Assembly (NCBI GenBank): GCA_012934845.2
Contig: WNNJ02000652.1
Span: 62,001 to 126,000 of the forward strand
Direction of reading: 5' to 3'
From: Pomphorhynchus laevis
Lineage: Eukaryota; Acanthocephala; Palaeacanthocephala; Echinorhynchida; Pomphorhynchidae
DNA: 64,000 nucleotides
Below the pieces are notes generated by a model, which saw only the letters and a list, made by a program, of their open reading frames with translations, was not told the origin of the DNA and ran no database searches. Shown here piece after piece: positions 56,501-64,000 of the stretch (position 1 is the first letter of the stretch; every line of letters begins with the position of its first letter). Made by a program: the position numbers and the translations under genes.

Positions 56501-59190
56501 CTTGATTTCTTGTATATAAAAGAATGGCATAATGGATTAAACAACTTAACTCTAACTTATTAATTTGGATTTTTTTGTGCTATTGATTTTTCTTAAAAAA
56601 TCAGAGCCACGTGTAATAACGTGGCTTAGCACGAAGATTGAATTGCTCTTGACAGGTCGATATCACAATGCTTCTTAGCACGGCGTTCCAAACCCAATTC
56701 ACCTGTACATTCGGTCGTAGAGATTGAAATGCAAATCGCACAATGATTTTTTTCTGTAAAATATGTTTGAAATAATAAATAAAAATATAAAGGAAGTAGA
56801 ACAATATTATTCTTTATTATTTTCAAAATGTCTTTAATTCATTATTCTTTTTAATTTAGTGTATTTTGTTTAACTAACAAACTTATGCTTGAATTATGTT
56901 TGAAATAATTTCCTTAAGATGATAACAGAAGCTAACGAAATATAAGAATCAAACGAATTTCTTCGTTACTGTAAATTTATAAAACTATTGGAAGAAATAA
57001 AGAATATTTTCAATACATAAATAACAAATTAAATAAAAAATATTAAAAATTTAATATTATTAACTTATTTAAATTTAAATTTTAGGATCATATAATTACA
57101 ATATGATATTAGTTATATAATATAGAATATTATAAATGTTTGTGTGAAATCAAATATTTAAAGTGAGCCATTTATTGATGAATAAATCTATCAATAAAAA
57201 TGGATATTGGAAGTAAATTGATAGGCGTTGCATTATATGAAGGATAGTTGCATTTGCTTTCACGTGTTCTACAATGCATGTGTTTGCAACTCTTGTATGC
57301 ATTTAAGTATCTTATTCGTTGATTATCCGATCATTGGCATTGACAGCCATTCTGTTATCAAGTGAGACATATCCTTTGCAGAACTTAAAAATTTAAATGT
57401 TAAAACCATTATGTTATAAACACTGATAATCGGAACACGGTATCACGTTAAGTATATTGGTCAAACAACATGCAGGTATAATAATTGTATTAAAGACAGC
57501 TGTCGAATGTATTTATATGTTCAGACGTTAACGTTTTGCGACTGATAACGATGAAACAGAACCAATAGAAGTGACTTATCAAAATCCATAATTGACAAAG
57601 GTATAAAAAATGTATCATTATTACTTCAAAATGACTTTCTTACCCGACGATGTGAACTTTGTGGCTAAAATAAATTTACGATAATAAAGATAGATTATTA
57701 TAAAAAATGCGTAATCTGTAATTATTATTAAGTAGATAGAATTATTTTGTAAATATTAATTAAATTATTATTTTTTAAATTTAAATTTGAAATTAACATT
57801 AACTTTTATTTTAATTTATCTTTAAATATTTACATTTACAGATTAGATAAGCAATTAATAGGATACACAACCGAAGTAGCTTCTTATGCCAAATGAACTT
57901 TATCAGTTTAAATCTAAAATTATAACAATATTGTATTATTTGAAATGTATAATTTATACTTTTAATATGGTTCTACAATATACTAATATTTTTGGTTAAA
58001 ATGTAATATAATTAAACTTTACTAGAAAACTAAGCAAATTGTAATCCAATTTAATTTATCAAATTAGCTTATACAACCAAAGTAGGCAACGCATTCTTTA
58101 TATCATTAGTGATATATAATATATATCATTAATATATGCAAAATCTGAAATTTTTGAATATAATTAACTGGTAAAAATTGACAAAAGCTTTGCACAAATT
58201 TATACAACGTAACATATTTGTATATTTTAAGTTATACCTATGTAGTCATTGTTATTACCATTAAAATTTTGATGACTATTTTATTCTGCACTCCGCTTTA
58301 ATCCTATCCATAAACCAACAGCAGTGCGCTTCATTTCTGTATTGGTGGACCTCGTCAACTACTGATTCAATGCTTACGTTTCACGTTTCGGTCCTTTATA
58401 ATGCTGGCTGACGAGCATTCGACTCGTCTGCTTTATTAACAATTATATTTAATAAAAGACTTTTGATTTACATTATTCTAATGTAATTGAAATCATTTCT
58501 AATTTCAAATTAAATCAGCGTAGATAGGGAAGGTGATACCTTCATTTTAAAACCTACCCATATTTGTATGTATCATGCAAATATTATATATGAACATATC
58601 TTGTATTGATCAATAACACAATTATAAATTAATGCAATCATAGATTTTGTAATATAATTGTATAATACAATATTTTTAGAATTGAGAGGATTCCGTATGA
58701 TGTAGTTTATAGATGATTCCGTATGAATCAATTTGGTGGTCACGAAAAATCGACAAAACGATAACTAGTACCGCTTCGTCATCGTTTTGACTCATCATAT
58801 TTGACTGATCATCATTATTTTGAATCGTCATCGGTCCTCCTCCGGATTCAGCAGTGTGAGGTACCCGGTATTTAATTAGTCAAAACTATGACGAAACAGT
58901 ACTAGTTAACGTTTTGTCGATTCTTTCGTGGCTGCCAAACTGATTATACAATACCATTGTGTTGTATATTGTAATTATGAATTTTGTATCAATAATTCGT
59001 CATTATTAACATTTTATCTTATCTAAGAACTAACTAACAATTCGGTAAAATTGCTAATTTTTATTCCTATACAATTTGAAAATTATAAAACAAAACGTAT
59101 AAATTTTGGTACCTGAATAGCTGGATAGACACGTCTCGTTTCCAAATATGTGATCAGAAATACGAAAAAGAAAAAAACAGCAGATCTCAT
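53458..59190 (-). CDS. Secreted cystatin, stefin-like (4 exons, complete)
   Basis: The product is an inhibitor of papain-like cysteine proteases. Exons 59113-59190, 55187-55249, 54840-54941 and 53458-53589 join in phase 0 to 124 residues plus TGA. Residues 1-22 or so form a signal peptide (MRSAVFFFFVFLITYL), so the mature protein is about 100 residues, the size of a stefin. The three inhibitory elements are present: LGGLSGER (Gly28-Gly29) at the mature N-terminus, QFVSG (71-75) as the QxVxG loop, and KPLQHTG (97-103) as the second hairpin loop. HLRIYK (92-97) matches the stefin HLRVFK strand. The mature part has a single Cys, so it lacks the disulfides of type 2 cystatins. It is antisense to mRpL11 and on the same strand as VGLUT. 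In parasitic nematodes such secreted cystatins act on host proteases, but that role is inference here. Confidence 0.92.
53590..54839 (-). other. Cystatin intron 3
   Basis: AT-rich, about 1.25 kb, with no recognised element. Confidence 0.5.
54840..54941 (-). CDS. Cystatin exon 3
   Basis: It encodes LKCDIEKHLRVKTDNLEVVS and YKTQFVSGINYFVK with the QxVxG inhibitory loop. The flanks are a TTTTAG acceptor and a GTAATG donor. Confidence 0.93.
55187..55249 (-). CDS. Cystatin exon 2
   Basis: It encodes LGGLSGERTDNLVDIQNLIK and T, with the N-terminal Gly-Gly inhibitory trunk. Confidence 0.9.
56585..56770 (-). other. Unexplained GC-richer island ending in hairpin and T-run
   Basis: On the minus strand a TTTTACAG acceptor-like site (about 56760) opens a block of about 165 nt with mixed codon composition in two overlapping frames, one containing ECTGELGLERRAKKHCDIDL. 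It ends in a perfect hairpin GCCACGT-TATTAC-ACGTGGC (56608-56627) followed by TCTGATTTTTT. It could be an exon of an unknown gene, a small Pol III RNA, or a decayed repeat. No family is recognised. Confidence 0.35.
58260..58570. repeat. Dispersed repeat R2, copy 3
   Basis: CTGCACTCCGCTTTAATCCT, AAACCAACAGCAGTGCGCTT and GACGAGCATTCGACTCGTCT continue to TAGGGAAGGTGATACCTTC; matches 48570-48880. Confidence 0.65.
58734..58932. repeat. Fold-back element FB4
   Basis: Left arm (GGTCACGAAAAATCGACAAA, ACGATAACTAGTACCG, TCGTCATCGTTTTGACT) is inverted at 58880-58930 (AGTCAAAACTATGACGAAAC, AGTACTAGTTAACGTTTTGT, CGATTCTTTCGTGGC). Arms are about 58 bp and the centre about 80 bp. Confidence 0.8.
59113..59190 (-). 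CDS. Cystatin exon 1 with signal peptide
   Basis: It encodes MRSAVFFFFVFLITYLETRR and VYPAIQ. The Met is the only one before the hydrophobic run. The donor is GTACCA. Confidence 0.88.
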
Positions 59191-59344
59191 GAGTGTAAGT
59201 AATAACTTTTCCTAACTTAATTTTTCATTCATAATACCCTACTATTACGATCTATTTATATTGAAAGAAACAATTGATGCGTATCATAATGTAACCACAT
59301 TTTTAAAATAATAAATCAAGATTCAGCAAAAATACTTGTTGCGA

Positions 59345-59960
59345 CTGCATGAGTTCGAATTCAAATAACATTTCGAATTCGAATAACATTTCGAATTAGA
59401 ATAACATCTCGAATTCGAATAACATCTCGAATTCGAATAACATCTCGAATTCGAATAACATCTCGAATTCGAATAACATCTCGAATTAGAATAACATCTC
59501 GAATTAGAATAACATCTTGAATTAGAATGACATTCTAATTTGAGATGTTATTAACATAACAGTTTAACATATTCTATGTTACTCGAATTCGAATAACGTA
59601 GCTAATTCGAATAACATAGCGAACTCGAAAAACATTGCTAATTCGAATAATACATCTAATTTGAAAAACATAGCTAATTCGAAAAACAGTGAATTCGAAA
59701 AACAGCAAATTCGAATAACATAACGAATTCGAATAATACATCTAATTAGAATAACGTAGCTAATTCGAAAAACAGTGAATTCAAAAAACAGCGAATTCGA
59801 ATAACATAACGAATTTGGCTAACATAGCAAATTCGAATAACAGATCATTCGAAAAACATCGCGAATTCAAATAATATAGCGAATTCAAATAATATAGCTA
59901 ATTCGAACATAGCAAATTCTAATAACAGCTAATTCGAATAACATAGCCAATTCGAAAGTA
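59345..59960. repeat. Minisatellite of about 18-bp units
   Basis: Units of the type CGAATTCGAATAACATCT are homogeneous at 59370-59520 and diverge to variants of 14-18 bp (ATAACATAGCTAATTCGA) up to 59960. Most units contain AATTCGAA, a self-complementary core. It borders the RT fragment at 59.95 kb. Confidence 0.9.
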
Positions 59961-60460
59961 TGAACAATGTCAATAGGTCTTTTCGAGCGTTTCTCCGTAT
60001 CCGGTGGAGTTTCCAGTCTCCATTCAGGTGATAAGACCCCAGAGAGACCAATAAGGCACGAGCATTACTTCGCATAAGCGCCACAGACGTGCGTTGAAAG
60101 AGGCTGGAAACTGATTTAATGTACGGAATTCCGATGACTCTTGTGACGTTTTCAGCAGTACGCTCAATCAATTGCTCGCCATCATCGTTCCACGCGCCAA
60201 AAGTCTCTATGACCGAAACAGTAAGCACGTATCCATGCGCTCCATACGGGCCCGATATTTACGATCTTTCACATTGATCGCATATGAAGACGCAGCAAAA
60301 TCCTGAGCAGTCGATAACCATCCGATAAAAGCACTTTTTTGCGGGTGTGTCAGCAAAATCGATGGTTTCGGGAGGATCTCCATAAATGAGTATATCAGCG
60401 GGTCTTTCTTGTAAATCAGGCAGTAATCGTAGTGGTTCGATCGCTACGCGCATGCGACCA
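59955..60460 (-). mobile_element. LINE C-terminal fragment with nuclease-like region
   Basis: On the minus strand the right part reads RVAIEPLRLLPDLQERPADI and LIYGDPPETIDFADTP, resembling the RPAD-L and D-T strands of the restriction-like nuclease region of the RPIGI/RPIAVG RT family. The left part reads VSVIETFGAWNDDGEQLIER and LFQRTSVALMRSNARALLVS, the usual end (V-ETFGAW, then QR-S-L-R-NA). A frame change lies between them. No RT is attached. Confidence 0.6.
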
Positions 60461-60527
60461 CTCTATGCTGCATTAAAATGTTTTTCAACCCATCATAACT
60501 GTCTAGTCATATGCATGGTAATAAAAA

Positions 60528-61850
60528 GTATGTTTTGCGATTATTTAGATCTCTTTATAACAAGGAATATTCATTTATTTCTTGGATGAATAAACATTTT
60601 TGGATGGATCTATTCTATCTATCCATAAATCTTTTCTCCATAAGATGTTTAATTTTATTTAAAATATATATAATGTTGATGTGATCATGCGATCAAAGAA
60701 TAATTTCTGGTAATCGTTTGATGAATCACCAGCATCGACGTGTATGGAGTTGGAAGTAATGAAGAAATTATGTGAATGCTTTATTTGAAGCATTCAAAAG
60801 AATGCTTCAAACGATCAATAAATTATAATTATATAAATATAATTATTAAAAACGATTAGCAAATTGACAAGCAATTCTGAACAAATATTTGATTTAAATA
60901 AAATCAATTTAATTAACAAACAAAGTTAATTTAACTTTTCCACAAAGCTGTAATTTTTATTTCTATGCGAGTTTTAAAACTAAAATCTTGTGCTTGAAAA
61001 CAAGAAAGGCAATCAAAAATAAACATCATTCGTATGGCATTAACATTTCGGCAATCCCAATACATTCTAATTCACTGGCGTGATCAGCTAAAACAGATTT
61101 GTATGTTTTGCGATTATTTAGATCTCTTTATAATAAGGAATATTCTATTCATCCAATAAAAAGCAAGAATGATTTATATGCATCTCGGAATATGCGGCTT
61201 CAGAAATTCATTAAATTGAAGGTTTCATATCCGGAATATATATTCTAATATTTATATTCTAACAACGAGTATACTATCCATCCTTTTCCCAATAAGATGT
61301 TTAATTTTATTTAAATAATATATATAATCTTGATGTGATCATGCGATCTCAGAATAAGTTCTGGTAATCGTTTGATGAATCACCAGCTTTGACGTGTATG
61401 GAGTTGGAAGTAATGAAGAAATTATGGGAATGCTTCATTCGAAGCATTCAAAAGAATGCTTCAAACGATCACCAGCACCGATTCTATGATCTCCTAATCA
61501 CAGCAGTGTTATATATAGATATGTAATATATAAATATTTAGTATTTATAAATTATAAATACTAAATAAATTATAATTATATAAATATAATTATAAAAAAC
61601 GATTAGCAAATTGACAAGCAATTCTGAACAAATATTTAATTTAAATAAAATCAATTTAATTAACAAGCAAAGTTAATTTAACTTTTCAACAAAGCTGTAA
61701 TTTTTATTTCTATGCGAGTTTTAAAACTAAAATCTTGTGCTTGAAAACAAGAAAGGCAATCAAAAATAAACATCATTCGTATGGCATTAACATTTCGGCA
61801 ATCCCAATACATTCTAATTTATTGGCGTGATCAGCTAAAGCAGATTTGTA
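60528..61850. repeat. Tandem duplication, two units
   Basis: Unit 1 (60528-61097) and unit 2 (61098-61850) both open with TATGTTTTGCGATTATTTAG and end at GCGTGATCAGCTAAA-CAGAT. Unit 2 carries about 180 bp of extra sequence. They are nearly identical elsewhere, so the event is recent. Each also contains a GAATGCTT-GAAGCATTC palindrome. Confidence 0.85.
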
Positions 61851-62240
61851 AGTAATTGAGGTGAGTGCTTTGTTGTGCCACTTATTATGCGACGAGTCAT
61901 CTGCTAGTTATCTACCAATATAGCAGCCATCACAATATTTGTATTTAATATTGTATATAAGTAGTTCTTTATTACAGTACTGGGCACAGTGTGTCACGAT
62001 TTGATTGCTGGTGTGTCGATAAGAAATTGCAAACGAAGGTAAGTATCCATTTTTATATAAAAAATGAAACGGAGGTAGAAAATATTCATTTTTTTGTGCC
62101 GCAAAAATTTTAAGAATTCGATAGGATGACGCCCAGCATAAAAGGTTGAAAACCATTTGTGTATTCCAGTGTTTTTTAATCATTATTACAGTGCTGGACA
62201 CATCGTGTCTCGATTTGATTGCTAGTGTGCCGATAAGAAA
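61800..62240 (-). mobile_element. GIY-YIG endonuclease remnant (PLE-type)
   Basis: The minus strand encodes ISYRHTSNQIVTHCAQYCNK and LLIYNIKYKYCDGCYIGR, then after a stop SALADHANKLECIGI. This follows the order in Penelope-like endonucleases: a VYKI-C-C-YIG strand, then SALAEHA and H-I. The first part is partly duplicated at 62183-62240 (CGACACACCAGCAATC-like). The end of the domain lies in unit 2 of the tandem duplication and is repeated in unit 1 at about 61075-61095. Key Arg and His residues are not confirmed because of the stop. Confidence 0.5.
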
Positions 62241-62289
62241 TAGAATGCTTTAACTGTAGTATATATTTATTTATATATATGAATATATT

Positions 62290-62480
62290 TATATTTAAAC
62301 TAAACTTTTAACTATAATCTCTGATTATACGTTATACTCCGATATGAATATGGATCCCAGGAATTGATTATCAAACACTCATATAGATTTATATATGAAC
62401 TTTAACTATGATTTATGATTATAAAATTTAACTCCGATATGAATATGAATTCCAGGAATTGATTATCATGTATATATCAG
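62290..62480. repeat. Direct duplication of about 75 bp
   Basis: CTCCGATATGAATATG followed by CCAGGAATTGATTATCA occurs at 62337-62372 and 62430-62468, with similar TAACTATGATT flanks. Confidence 0.7.
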
Positions 62481-62564
62481 TCCATGACTGATTTTGCATA
62501 CTGAAGAAGGAAGAAATCCCGAAAGCTTTATAAAATAAATAAGAGTGCCTTGATTTGTTAAAAT

Positions 62565-63095
62565 ACAATATATAATTTTAAATCAGAATGTGTTAAACTG
62601 TGCTCCAGGAGCTAAAATCTTCAGTTTCATAATCGTAGATGTTGCCGAAAGCCGGAGTTCGATTACATGCAGATCAGATTTCCTTATCACTCTTAGACGA
62701 GATGATGGTAGCCGGCAGCACTCATCAGTAGGGTGAACTACCATCAGTTGTTTCGGCTGCCTTGTGATATATTAAAAAGGCATCTCTGAGAATTTGCTAA
62801 CGTAAGAGCATGGGCCTAGCCTCTTTAAACTAACCACCTGCTTTCCGGATCATCCTAATTTTATTCGGCAGAAATTTTACTTGCTGTCGTTGCTTGCTTT
62901 CTCACAGTATCCTTTAGAGAATACATTTTTATAATTTTAAATCAGAATGTGTTAAACTGTGCTCCAGGAGCTAAAAAGCTTCAGTTTCATAATCGTAGAT
63001 GTTGCCAAAAACCGGAGTTCGATTGCATGCAGAGAAGATTTCCTTATCACTCCTAGACGAGCTGATGGTAGCCGCCAGCACTTATTAGTATTAAT
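62565..63095. repeat. Direct duplication of about 160 bp
   Basis: A unit from TTTTAAATCAGAATGTGTTA via GTGCTCCAGGAGCTAAAA and CGGAGTTCGATT to GATGGTAGCC-CCAGCACT occurs at 62570-62732 and 62931-63091, separated by 200 bp. The unit is more GC-rich than its surroundings and its identity is unknown. Confidence 0.8.
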
Positions 63096-63735
63096 TTATC
63101 ACGTATTCAATTAATTAAAGAAAATTCATAATTATAAATCATTATTATATATGATTATATATTATTAATAATAACCTTTTATTCAAAAAAAGTAATAAAT
63201 AGGTATCGCAAATATTATATTGTAACATGTTGTTAGCTAAATGTTTATATAAAATTTATCATAATTCTAATACATGATTTTATTAAAGTATTTGTAAACA
63301 TCATAATTTTTGAAAATAATTTATTAATAATAAATAATTAAAAAATAAGCAATGAATAATTGTTTAATATCTCAAAAGTTTAATGTATTTTATATATGCT
63401 GATACGCTTAGATCATTAATAAAATCTAATAATTATTTATCATTAATTATTTATTATTTGACTTTTTATTTTATTTATTCTTTTAAATTCATAAATAATA
63501 TAAAATACGTAAACTCAGTTAGCTGATCTGATTTATAATATCGCGGTTTGTAAACATCATATTTTTGAAAATAATTAATATTAATAATAACCTTTTAATT
63601 GGATCAGTAACAAATAGGTAATAATATTTCAAAAGTTTAATGTATTTTATGTATGATGATATGTTTATTAACGTAACCAACATTTGTGTAACAAATTGAT
63701 ATTTTTTAGTCGTATTTTAAATTAGGCCTTTGTTA
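63096..63735. other. AT-rich region with PLE terminus
   Basis: It contains an inverted copy (63405-63575) of the PLE terminus and flank seen at 11605-11765, and a local repeat GTAAACATCATA-TTTTTGAAAATAAT at 63295 and 63550. No gene is seen. Confidence 0.5.
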
Positions 63736-64000
63736 TTATCTAAGATTGCTTACACAGCCCTTGATTTTTTCTATAAATTTATCAATTGATGATAAATATC
63801 GATTAAGCGTGGATTTCACTGTGTTGTCCGCCACCACCGATGATTTATTAGATTTCATTGATTTGTTTTCGTTTAGATGATAGTTTAAAATTATATTATT
63901 AATATCGCCATATTCTGTGGTAACAAACTCAACTTCATGATTGTGTTGATTGTTTGCAACTCTTTTACAATTCCTTTGATCAAATTGACATTGAATTTGT
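63736..64000 (-). CDS. Partial host reading frame at right edge, unknown
   Basis: The minus strand is open from the window edge for 87 codons to TAA at 63736-63738. It reads QIQCQFDQRNCKRVANNQHN, HEVEFVTTEYGDINNIILNY, NENKSMKSNKSSVVADNTVK and ends RYLSSIDKFIEKIKGCVSNL R. The composition is hydrophilic, rich in Asn, Lys and Ser, with three Cys, and unlike the frames arising in pure AT sequence. It is probably the last exon of a gene that starts beyond the window. I do not recognise the family; a chance open frame is possible. Confidence 0.5.
   Translation of the reverse strand, partial: QIQCQFDQRNCKRVANNQHNHEVEFVTTEYGDINNIILNYHLNENKSMKSNKSSVVADNTVKSTLNRYLSSIDKFIEKIKGCVSNLR

Larger units (their letters stand above)
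55250..59112 (-). other. Cystatin intron 1
   Basis: About 3.9 kb, holding a GC-richer island at 56.6 kb, an R2 repeat and a fold-back element, all listed separately. The remaining DNA shows nothing recognisable. Confidence 0.55.

Noticed and set aside
59345-59960. CRISPR-like array.
   Set aside because: The units are directly adjacent with no unique spacers, and the DNA is eukaryotic; it is a minisatellite.
62565-63095. tRNA-derived SINE, suggested by GAGTTCGATT resembling a B box.
   Set aside because: No A box lies upstream at the right distance; the GATGGTAGCC that resembles one lies downstream.

Overview
The window is nuclear DNA from an AT-rich invertebrate, most likely a nematode. The host genes have spliceosomal introns (GT..AG), and the vesicular glutamate transporter shares local signatures with nematode EAT-4 as I remember it (HG-WRYWAP, FTGSYAGAV, PFY-YG). 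The mitochondrial L11 protein also looks nematode-like, and its ATG sits directly behind a TTTTAG acceptor, as expected for trans-splicing. Within nematodes the placement is open.

Host genes, left to right. (1) A complete five-exon gene for mitochondrial ribosomal protein uL11m (plus, 2055-6794). (2) A vesicular glutamate transporter of the SLC17/VGLUT/EAT-4 family (minus, 9130-39497), with eleven coding exons in frame; only the N-terminal start exon was not found. (3) Two nearly identical tRNA-Cys(GCA) genes in a tandem duplication inside a VGLUT intron. (4) A complete four-exon gene for a small secreted cystatin of stefin-like type (minus, 53458-59190). (5) A partial reading frame on the minus strand running off the right edge (63736-64000). 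These exons were assembled by hand from splice sites and phase; most are too short or too spliced to stand out as simple open frames.

Most of the rest is repeats. A Penelope-like element (PLE) family is present as at least six RT fragments, with many more copies of its 3' tail. Its reading frame ends soon after the RT thumb with no endonuclease domain. A second PLE type (29.5 kb), a possible third fragment (47.8 kb) and a GIY-YIG endonuclease remnant (61.7-62.2 kb) are separate. LINE fragments fall into three groups: an RT family with a putative C-terminal restriction-like endonuclease (left edge, 7.7, 35.2-37.6 and 60 kb), an APE-type jockey/I-like family with a CCHC ORF1 (20-23.3 kb plus, 30.1-32.5 kb minus), and a third LINE (15.4-17.7 kb). 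There are also fold-back MITEs, a short fossil of a Ty3/gypsy integrase, a 155-bp satellite that shares sequence with a dispersed element, an approximately 18-bp minisatellite, and several local duplications.

No operon-like functional cluster is seen. The genes have unrelated housekeeping, neuronal and secreted roles. The main theme is insertion and duplication of repeats in introns, mainly the roughly 29 kb of introns that separate only 1.45 kb of visible VGLUT coding sequence. The observations most worth following up are the endonuclease-less PLE with its recurrent pseudoknot-capable tail, the satellite related to a transposon end, the D-for-H substitution at a functional VGLUT position, and an unexplained island ending in a hairpin plus T-run at 56.6 kb.
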